Origin: JABIBT01 sp964471565
Lineage (GTDB): Archaea; Nanobdellota; Nanobdellia; SCGC-AAA011-G17; PNOQ01
Assembly: GCA_964471565.1 (NCBI GenBank)
Contig: CAYYFK010000003.1
Coordinates: 1-54,738, forward strand
Direction of reading: 5' to 3'
Length of the DNA stretch: 54,738 nucleotides
Part shown: piece after piece, positions 48,697 through 54,738 of the stretch
How positions within the stretch are numbered: position 1 is the stretch's first letter
Layout: every line of letters starts with the position of its first letter
Position numbers and translations under genes: made by a program
The notes under the pieces: generated by a model
Databases searched by the model: none
The model's input: the letters and a program-made list of their open reading frames with translations, nothing else
Told to the model about the DNA's origin: nothing

Positions 48697-49881
48697 ATGT
48701 TAGATATTATTAAAGAAAATAAAAAAGAAAGAAAAGAGTTAGCTAGAAATGTAAAAGAATTTTTAAAAAAAATAAAAAATAAAGATATAAAATTTTTTGT
48801 TGGTGGAAGTTATGCAAAAAACACTTTTTTAGACAGCAACTTAGATGTTGATATATTTGCTAAATTTGATTATAACCAATATAGGTTCAAAGACATTTCT
48901 AAGGAGCTAAAAAAGTTTTTGAAAACTAAATTTAAAAAAGTTGAAATTGTGCATGGATCTAGAGATTACTATCATATTCAAGAAAATGGAATTAGTTTTG
49001 AAATTGTTCCTGTTTTAGATATAAAGAGAAATAATCAAGCGCAGAACATAATGGATTACTCTCCCTTACATGTTAAGTTTGTAAAAAGGAAAACCAATAA
49101 AAAACTACAAAAAGAAATTAAATTATTGAAAATATTTTTAAGAGCTAATGGACTTTATGGTGCGGAATCATATATTCGTGGATTCTCTGGATATGTTTCA
49201 GAGCTTTTGATAGTTTATTATAAAAGTTTTGAAAAATTAGTAAAGAATGCTAAGTTATGGGGGAATGAGGAAATTGTTCATTTTGGAAGAAATAAAGAAA
49301 GGGCCCTTAGTAATTTAAGTAAATCAAAAAAAGTTTCTCCTTTAATAATTATAGATCCTGTTCAGGCAGATAGAAATGCTGCTGCCGCTTTATCTAAGAA
49401 AAACTATGAAAAATTTGTTTCACTATGTAAAGCTTATAACGGCAATAAGAGTTTTTTTGTTGAAAAGAAAGTACTATTAGATAAATTAAAAGGATATACC
49501 ATATTTGAAATAACTCCATTAAAAGGAAAAAAGGATATTATTGGAGCTAAATTATTAAGTTTGTTGGAGAGAATTAAGAAGGAGTTTGAGAGTTATGATT
49601 TCAAAATTGATGATTATGGCTGGAAATTTGAAGATAAGGTTTATTTCTTGTTTAAAGCAGGAAAGTTAACTAAAAAAAAGGTTCACCTTGGTCCAAAACT
49701 AAAGGATAAGAAGAATGTTGCTGCCTTTAAGAAAAAATGGAAAGAAGTTAAATCTTCCAAGGGCAAAGTTTATACCGTTCTTAATAGAAAATATCTTAGT
49801 CTGGATGAATATGGAAAATATCTGATTAAGAAAGATTGGATCAAAGAGAAAGTTAAGAGTGTTAAATTGTTTAAGAATTAA
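48697..49881 (+). CDS. cca: CCA-adding enzyme (tRNA nucleotidyltransferase), archaeal class I
   Basis: 394 aa. Nucleotidyltransferase motif FFVGGSYAKNTFL followed by NLDVDIFAKF (catalytic Asp pair), a third acidic residue around SFEIVPVLDI, and the archaeal class I body LLKIFLRANGLYGAESYIRGFSGYVSELLIV, SPLIIIDPVQADRNAAAALS. It adds CCA to tRNA 3' ends, needed here as none of the three tRNA genes encodes CCA. The start is 1 nt after the secreted protein gene's stop. Confidence 0.95.
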   Translation: MLDIIKENKKERKELARNVKEFLKKIKNKDIKFFVGGSYAKNTFLDSNLDVDIFAKFDYNQYRFKDISKELKKFLKTKFKKVEIVHGSRDYYHIQENGISFEIVPVLDIKRNNQAQNIMDYSPLHVKFVKRKTNKKLQKEIKLLKIFLRANGLYGAESYIRGFSGYVSELLIVYYKSFEKLVKNAKLWGNEEIVHFGRNKERALSNLSKSKKVSPLIIIDPVQADRNAAAALSKKNYEKFVSLCKAYNGNKSFFVEKKVLLDKLKGYTIFEITPLKGKKDIIGAKLLSLLERIKKEFESYDFKIDDYGWKFEDKVYFLFKAGKLTKKKVHLGPKLKDKKNVAAFKKKWKEVKSSKGKVYTVLNRKYLSLDEYGKYLIKKDWIKEKVKSVKLFKN

Positions 49882-49931
49882 TTTTTTTAATAAAACGATA
49901 GATTTTTATACTTATTTTGCCTCCCCGATTT

Positions 49932-50099
49932 ATGGCAGATGGAATCATTAATGAAACTGATCTTGATGTTAAGCTAGAATATATAATTTCTAAAATGTTA
50001 CCTTTGGTAGATTTAAATATTCCTCAGGAAAAGATGGATGAATTTATTCAACAAAGACCATATGAGCTTAGTTCGAGTCCTGACCATATAGATTATTAG
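49932..50099 (+). CDS. 55-aa small protein upstream of radical SAM gene, candidate substrate peptide
   Basis: The ATG at 49932 is 25 nt after a TTTTATA box (49904-49910), the leaderless spacing; an upstream start at 49917 is less likely. The acidic helical N-terminal part (INETDLDVKLEYIISKMLPLVDLNIP) could be a leader and the C-terminus (QQRPYELSSSPDHIDY) a core, but no RiPP family motif is recognised. It is 41 nt from the radical SAM gene with no separate TATA box between them, so they are probably one transcript. Confidence 0.5.
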   Translation: MADGIINETDLDVKLEYIISKMLPLVDLNIPQEKMDEFIQQRPYELSSSPDHIDY

Positions 50100-50140
50100 T
50101 CTTTATCGTTTTCTAAAAAAGGTGGTTAAATAATAGTAGA

Positions 50141-51250
50141 ATGGAATTGGATGTAACCCTTGTGGCACAGGCGACGGAAAATTGTAATCTTGGTTGTGAT
50201 TATTGTTATTTGGCTAAAAAAAGACAAAAAAGAGATATGAATTTAGATGTTGCAGAGGTCTTGATTAAATCATTTTTAGAACATAATAATCAATTTGCCC
50301 ATTTTACTTGGGCCGGAGGTGAACCTCTTTTAAGAAGCAACAATTTTTGGAGAGAAATTATAAATATTGGCAAGAGTTATAATAAGAAGGATTTAGAATT
50401 ATCCCATTCTATTCAAACAAATGGTCTTTTATTGACAAAAACAAGGCACAAAGAACTAACCGATATGGGATTCAAAATTGGAAGTAGTTTTGATGGTTGT
50501 TTGGAACTTCAAGATTTAAATAGAAAATCAAAGAAAGGGAAGGATGTTGGAATTTCAGTTTTAGAGAATATAACTTCATTAGAAGGGGATGCTGGTCTGA
50601 TTTCTGTTCTGACAAAGAACATGGTAGGTAATGAAGAAAACGTTTATAAAAATTTAAGGAACCTTTCACAAAAAGCTAGAGTAAACTTTTTTGTTCCCTC
50701 TGGAAAAGGCCTAGAGAACTCAGATGAGCTTTTGCCAAGTAAAGAAGAAGCTTATTTATCTATGAAAAAATTTTATGAATTATGGAAGGACGATGAATCA
50801 GATTTTATTTTGAATCCATTTAGTAGTATGATTAGGGGATTATTTTTAGGATGGGTAAAAACATGTGACTTTTCGTCATATGCTTGTTATAGGATACTTG
50901 GTGCAAACCCTGTGGGGGAATTATTTTTATGTTCTAGATCTGCAAATATGCTCGATACAATGATTGGAGACATAAAAAAGACAGATTTGCAAGATACTAT
51001 TGGTTCTGAAAAGCACCAGGTAATATTAGACAGATTTTCTAAGCTAGAAGAAGGCGAATGTGAGGGGTGTGACTATTTGCCTTATTGCTCCGGAGGGTGT
51101 CCAATTGAGGCATTATCTTACTCTGGAAACTTTATGAGTAAAACATATTATTGTGAAACGAGAAAGGGGTTATTTGATATAATCCTGGAAGACTTAAATA
51201 CGGAAAATGGTAGAAATAGATTGCAAGAAAAAGTCGGAATGTTGGAATAA
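50141..51250 (+). CDS. radical SAM/SPASM-domain protein (peptide-modifying type)
   Basis: 369 aa. CNLGCDYCYL gives the C-x3-C-x2-C [4Fe-4S]-SAM site; FTWAGGEPLL is the SAM-binding GGE motif. The C-terminal SPASM region has Cys at CDFSSYAC, LFLCSRSAN, CEGCDYLPYCSGGC and YYCE for auxiliary clusters. SPASM enzymes of this kind commonly modify peptides or act as sulfatase maturases. It follows a 55-aa protein and overlaps a kinase-fold gene by 44 nt. Confidence 0.85.
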   Translation: MELDVTLVAQATENCNLGCDYCYLAKKRQKRDMNLDVAEVLIKSFLEHNNQFAHFTWAGGEPLLRSNNFWREIINIGKSYNKKDLELSHSIQTNGLLLTKTRHKELTDMGFKIGSSFDGCLELQDLNRKSKKGKDVGISVLENITSLEGDAGLISVLTKNMVGNEENVYKNLRNLSQKARVNFFVPSGKGLENSDELLPSKEEAYLSMKKFYELWKDDESDFILNPFSSMIRGLFLGWVKTCDFSSYACYRILGANPVGELFLCSRSANMLDTMIGDIKKTDLQDTIGSEKHQVILDRFSKLEEGECEGCDYLPYCSGGCPIEALSYSGNFMSKTYYCETRKGLFDIILEDLNTENGRNRLQEKVGMLE

Positions 51251-52082
51251 TGTAGATATTGTTCCATTTGATAAATACTCAAAAAATGATAAGTTTTTGA
51301 TATTGGAAAAGGGAAAACCTACTTTTTTTCTAAAGAGGTATAATAAAAATGAATTTAATATCAAATCAATTGCTGAGAGGGAAAGAAATGTTTTGGCTTT
51401 TTTTAATCAAAGTGAACTTCTTAGAACTCCTAGGTTGATTAGGGCAGATGAGGATTATATTATTACTAGATATGAAAGGGACCTCAGTGATGTTAATGTT
51501 TTGGACGCTTTTGATGAAATTGTAGATTTTCATATATCCTCCATGAATTATGATAGTTTTCCTAGTTTTTTTAGAGATCAAGTTTACGCAAATGACCGAA
51601 GAGTAAGGGGCCCAATAAGAGTTAATAAATATAGGGATTTGGTTGAAGTACTTTGGAACCCTGAAGAAATACTTGATTTTATGGCAGATGTTCCTCCCGA
51701 AAGATATAATGCTCTCCCTATAATTTTAACACACGGGGATTTACACAGAGGGAATATTCATAAAAACGAAAGTGGTGAAATTATATTTAATGACTTTGAG
51801 AGATCTTATTTTGATTACCCGACGTGGGATATTGCAAAATCTCTATTGGATTTATCTTATTCAGAGGTTGATTCTTTTATTGATAGATATATTGATGCGG
51901 TTAAAGATTCAATTCCCCATATCTCTGGAGAGAAACTAAGGGAATTAATTATTGGAGATTGCTTATACCGTATATTAACGGATTCTATTTCGGACAGGCA
52001 AACTGATAACTTTAAGGAAGTTGCCGCTAGACATTTGGTAAGGGATCGGGCTTTTTTAGAGAGGTTTGTTTTTCTGAATTAA
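51207..52082 (+). CDS. aminoglycoside phosphotransferase (APH)/choline-kinase-fold protein
   Basis: 291 aa. Kinase-fold motifs: the Brenner motif THGDLHRGNIH (catalytic Asp and Asn), IIFNDFERSYFDYPTWDIAKSLLD (metal-binding Asp), and an N-lobe with TFFLKRYNK (ATP-binding Lys). It may phosphorylate a small molecule or a peptide. It overlaps the radical SAM gene by 44 nt, so the two are translationally linked, and ends convergent with the Dph6 fusion. Antibiotic resistance is possible by family but not supported by context. Confidence 0.82.
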   Translation: MVEIDCKKKSECWNNVDIVPFDKYSKNDKFLILEKGKPTFFLKRYNKNEFNIKSIAERERNVLAFFNQSELLRTPRLIRADEDYIITRYERDLSDVNVLDAFDEIVDFHISSMNYDSFPSFFRDQVYANDRRVRGPIRVNKYRDLVEVLWNPEEILDFMADVPPERYNALPIILTHGDLHRGNIHKNESGEIIFNDFERSYFDYPTWDIAKSLLDLSYSEVDSFIDRYIDAVKDSIPHISGEKLRELIIGDCLYRILTDSISDRQTDNFKEVAARHLVRDRAFLERFVFLN

Positions 52083-53528
52083 TTTTGCTTTCTTAATATT
52101 TAATTTAGCTGTATTTTTTGATTCTTCTTTTATTTCTGATTCTAAAACCTTTATTTTTTTCTTAAATAGTGGGCAATCCAGAACTAATGATTCAAATTCT
52201 CCGCCTTCTCCGGCAATATTTAGCCCGTTTTTTCTGTTTAGTTTTACCAATTTATCTATATCTTCATTTGTTATTATTTTGTTTAACCATGATTTATCTA
52301 AACCATCTGCTGCTATTGAAGAAAATATTATTTTGAAATTATTTTTTATTATTTCCCTCATAACTTCTTCTTGGTCTTTGTGCCATAATGGGGAAAATAC
52401 TTTTAATTTTAATTCCTTTGCAATCTTTTCTATTCTGTCTCTTTGATATTCTGAGAATAAAGCCCCAGTTATAATTCCTTGAATTTTGTATTTTTGTTTA
52501 GCTTTAATTAGTGCTTTTTCTAAATCTTTTAATTCGTGCTCTTTTTTTCCTGTTGTTTCTTGTAAAATTATTGGAATCTGCATCGCTTTTGCTTGTAATT
52601 CTGCTAAATGGATATTTGGAGTGTGATACATATATGAATCTGGATTTTTTGATTTAATTGTTATTAAGCAAGATATATTATATCCTTTCATTAAGTAGGT
52701 AGAATAACAAGAATCTTTTCCTGAAGAAAATAAAATTCCTAATTTCATAAATTGATTGAGATATTCTGATTTAAATTTTTTTTCTTTTTTTGCAAGCTTT
52801 TCTATTGCTTTATCTGATTTTGATCCGTATTGCGCTGCTTTTTTTGGCCTTAAAGAATATTTTTTTGGAATCCCTTCTTTTATTGCTAAATCCCTTAAAA
52901 TAAATTTATTTATGTTATTTTTTATTTTATATTTTTTTGGTATTTTTATTGAGTACTTCACTAACTCTTTTTTTAGGTATGGTGTTCTTATCTCTAAATT
53001 ATGATATTTTGTTATTAGTATATCCCTTATTAGATCTATTTTGTAGACATTTCTTAATCCGTCTTTTAACTCTTTATTTAGGTTCTTAGATTTTTTATGT
53101 CTTGAATATCCTCCAAAGATTTCATCTGAACCTAGACCGGATAAGACTATTTGTGTTTTATCCTTTTTTGCTAACTCTGATGCGGCATATATTGCCAGCG
53201 CCACAGAAACTTGGATAGGATTTGTGTTTTTTAGCATTGTGATTATTTTTTTTAGATATTTTGGAATCTCTTTTTGATTGATTATTTTATGTTTAAGTTT
53301 TAGATTTAGTTTTTTTGCAATTTCTTTTGAATTCTTTAGGTCTTCTGCATCCTTATCAAATGCGATTGTGTAACATGTAAAGTTGTAGTTTAGTTTTTTT
53401 AAATAATTGGCTAGAACTAGCGAATCTATTCCTCCTGAGAAAAATAGTCCAATTTTCTTATTTTTGGGGATACTTTCAATTGCATCTATTAATAACTTTT
53501 CTACCTGTTTTTGTTGTATTTTGTACAT
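52056..53528 (-). CDS. asparagine synthetase-domain/Dph6 diphthine-ammonia ligase fusion, 490 aa
   Basis: Residues about 20-265 are an asparagine-synthase ATP-pyrophosphatase domain (LFFSGGIDSLVLANYL, LSGLGSDEIFGGYSRH, RTPYLKKEL) without the N-terminal glutaminase. Residues about 270-490 are Dph6-like (LGILFSSGKDSCYSTYL, GALFSEYQRDRIEKIA, PLW, AGEGGEFESLVLDCP), the enzyme that amidates diphthine on aEF-2 with ATP and ammonia. A strong AGGGGG lies 6 nt before ATG 53528. The promoter region carries two copies of the TTTAACCACTACAT site. The two PP-loop domains in one chain suggest coordinated amide chemistry. Confidence 0.88.
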   Translation of the reverse strand: MYKIQQKQVEKLLIDAIESIPKNKKIGLFFSGGIDSLVLANYLKKLNYNFTCYTIAFDKDAEDLKNSKEIAKKLNLKLKHKIINQKEIPKYLKKIITMLKNTNPIQVSVALAIYAASELAKKDKTQIVLSGLGSDEIFGGYSRHKKSKNLNKELKDGLRNVYKIDLIRDILITKYHNLEIRTPYLKKELVKYSIKIPKKYKIKNNINKFILRDLAIKEGIPKKYSLRPKKAAQYGSKSDKAIEKLAKKEKKFKSEYLNQFMKLGILFSSGKDSCYSTYLMKGYNISCLITIKSKNPDSYMYHTPNIHLAELQAKAMQIPIILQETTGKKEHELKDLEKALIKAKQKYKIQGIITGALFSEYQRDRIEKIAKELKLKVFSPLWHKDQEEVMREIIKNNFKIIFSSIAADGLDKSWLNKIITNEDIDKLVKLNRKNGLNIAGEGGEFESLVLDCPLFKKKIKVLESEIKEESKNTAKLNIKKAKLIQKNKPL

Positions 53529-53570
53529 TGTATTCCCCCTAGTTTTTCAAAGAGATTGATATTTATATAT

Positions 53571-53629
53571 TTTAACCACTACATTTATATTCTATACTCC
53601 ATAATATTGTAAATATTTAACCACTACAT
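53571..53629 (+). repeat. two copies of TTTAACCACTACAT between the Dph6 fusion and fic genes
   Basis: Exact 14-mers at 53571-53584 and 53616-53629, spaced 45 nt, same orientation. The first is upstream of the AATATATAAATAT promoter of the Dph6-fusion gene; the second supplies the last codons and stop of fic. With the pair at 54548/54614 they bracket the fic gene. Confidence 0.75.
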
Positions 53630-54541
53630 AAATTTATATTGATTTAAATATTCTTCGGAACAAAATTTGGAAATTGCTTTTAATTTTCCTCTCTGACTGT
53701 TTTCTAAAGCAGATAAATATTTTCCTCTTTTTTCTACACGTATTGCCAATGGCCCTAGTCCTTTGTTCATTAGTAACCAATTCAATAATAATCTGCCTAC
53801 TCTTCCGTTCCCATCAACAAAAGGATGGATTATTTCAAATTGTGAATGGGACTGGGCCGCTACCTCAAAGTCATCTACTTTTTTATAAGCCTTAGTTATC
53901 CAGTTTAATAACTCTTTCATTCTTTCCTCTACAAATAGGTGGGAGGTTGTCAATGTTTCTCCTATGTAATTCTGTACTTTCTTATATTCGCCTAATGTTT
54001 CTTCATCTTCTATATCTCTGTTTACTAATTTATGTAACTCTAATAAATCTACTTTTTTTGGTAGTTTTTTATAGCTTTTTTCTACATATTGCCAAGCTTT
54101 TAATAGGTTTGTTGCCATATACAATTCCTTTTTTTTATGGCTTTCTGGAGTTATATCTTTGAAAAGATAATTAAATGTGTCTTTTGAAGTCAACGTAGAT
54201 CCTTCTATTGCGTTAGAGTTTGAAATAAATATACTTAGAAATTTTTCTCTTTCTTTTTCCTTGGATATATTATCCAAACTATCTAAATATTTTTTGTGTT
54301 TATCTGATATTTCCCTTATTTTTTTGTGATCTTGGTAAGATAGTTTATCTTTGAATTCCTTTAATATCTGATCTTTTTTTTCATAAGAGAATCTCATAGA
54401 TTCAAACTCTTCTTTTGGAATTGGTCTTTTCTTTCCTATATACTTTATTGTCTTTTGGATTACTTTTTGCTTTTTTCTTATAGAAGTTACTAAGTAAAGA
54501 TATTCGTTCCCATTTATCTTTTTTGTTACTATGTTTACCAT
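53624..54541 (-). CDS. Fic-domain protein with N-terminal inhibitory motif
   Basis: 305 aa. The Fic active site HPFVDGNGRVGRLLLNWLL (about residue 239) matches HPFx(D/E)GNGRxxR, so it should transfer AMP or a related moiety. An inhibitory motif SNAIEGS ((S/T)xxxE(G/N), Glu about 113) lies N-terminally, the type that blocks ATP gamma-phosphate in regulated Fic proteins. ATG 54541 is preferred over GTG 54556 because GTTTATAAATA lies 24 nt before it; repeat copies cover this start region and the stop codon. Confidence 0.85.
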   Translation of the reverse strand: MVNIVTKKINGNEYLYLVTSIRKKQKVIQKTIKYIGKKRPIPKEEFESMRFSYEKKDQILKEFKDKLSYQDHKKIREISDKHKKYLDSLDNISKEKEREKFLSIFISNSNAIEGSTLTSKDTFNYLFKDITPESHKKKELYMATNLLKAWQYVEKSYKKLPKKVDLLELHKLVNRDIEDEETLGEYKKVQNYIGETLTTSHLFVEERMKELLNWITKAYKKVDDFEVAAQSHSQFEIIHPFVDGNGRVGRLLLNWLLMNKGLGPLAIRVEKRGKYLSALENSQRGKLKAISKFCSEEYLNQYKFM

Positions 54542-54547
54542 AATTAT

Positions 54548-54627
54548 TTTAACCACTACATATTTATAAACTTTTCTATCTATAACTCTTATTTTAATTT
54601 ATATTTTATTTATTTTAACCACTACAT
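54548..54627 (+). repeat. two copies of TTTAACCACTACAT at the fic promoter
   Basis: Exact 14-mers at 54548-54561 and 54614-54627, same orientation as the other pair. On the fic strand the nearer copy reads ATGTAGTGGTTAAA and lies between the TATA box and the fic ATG, the place for a repressor operator; the other is about 50 nt farther upstream. Confidence 0.75.
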
Positions 54628-54698
54628 TTATTGTTCTTTAAGTTCCCACTAATTCTGTAATCACTAATCTATAAAGAAAAGTTGGGTCTGTCCAGAAA

Positions 54699-54714
54699 GG
54701 TTGCGTGAGCAACC
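54699..54714 (+). other. hairpin with GNRA tetraloop near window end
   Basis: GGTTGCGTGAGCAACC: a 6-bp perfect stem closed by GTGA, a GNRA-type tetraloop. A TATA-like CTATAAAG (54669-54676) lies about 25-28 nt upstream, so it could begin an RNA gene running past the window; alternatively it is a transcription-termination element. No coding frame is supported. Confidence 0.35.
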
Positions 54715-54738
54715 AAGATAATTAAATTAATTCTCTTA

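Noticed and set aside
1..54738. CRISPR array, insertion sequence or prophage
   Set aside because: I saw no regularly spaced repeats of CRISPR type, no transposase and no phage structural genes in the window.

Overview
This AT-rich window is archaeal and most likely comes from a small-genome DPANN lineage of the Pacearchaeota/Woesearchaeota type. The evidence is aEF-2, aEF1A followed by uS10 and tRNA-Ser, a class I CCA-adding enzyme, diphthamide-pathway genes, a pilin-type N-terminus, a presenilin-like protease, an archaeal PheS/PheT pair, and many leaderless genes with a TTTATAAA-type box about 25-27 nt before the start codon. Lineage is inferred from gene content; no search was possible.

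Layout. 1-8.5 kb: the end of a Cys-rich surface protein, an HTH-LAGLIDADG protein, aEF-2, aEF1A, small secreted or coiled-coil proteins, uS10 and tRNA-Ser(GGA). 8.5-9.9 kb: a three-gene operon of tiny proteins, a probable structured RNA and a RelB/RelE-type toxin-antitoxin pair. 9.9-16.7 kb: an energy module of ferredoxin, a minimal [FeFe]-hydrogenase-like protein, a two-subunit 2-oxoacid:ferredoxin oxidoreductase and AMP-forming acetyl-CoA synthetase. 16.7-31 kb: protein repair, a fused acetyl-CoA carboxylase carboxyltransferase, Nudix, Ogt, a phosphatase, pheS/pheT and a TrmB regulator. 31-41.8 kb: a ZIP transporter, an intramembrane protease, a signal peptidase, a kinase/ADP-ribosyltransferase-like cluster, tRNA-Ser(GCT), Dph5, ThrRS and Dcd. 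41.8-54.7 kb: an intron-containing tRNA-Gly with an antisense-overlapping second HTH-LAGLIDADG gene, secreted proteins, an RNA methylase, endonuclease IV, the CCA enzyme, a radical-SAM cluster, an asparagine synthetase-Dph6 fusion and a Fic protein flanked by repeated sites.

Most striking result. The aEF-2 reading frame is interrupted inside its P-loop by a 31-nt segment (1818-1848). It forms a textbook bulge-helix-bulge splice motif, and its exact removal restores A-H-I-D-H-G-K-T. It is therefore predicted to be an archaeal intron in a protein-coding gene, spliced by the tRNA splicing endonuclease. The same motif explains two introns in tRNA-Ser(GGA) and one in tRNA-Gly(GCC). Intron 1 of tRNA-Ser(GGA) closely resembles the aEF-2 intron in length and in its GCAC central helix.

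Other themes. Four diphthamide-related genes (the aEF-2 target, a Dph2 fragment of only 85 residues, Dph5, and a Dph6 fused to an asparagine-synthetase domain) lie in one window. Two HTH-LAGLIDADG genes 41 kb apart share a 20-bp element at identical spacing from the TATA box. A short peptide, radical SAM/SPASM enzyme and kinase-like protein form a possible peptide-modification operon.
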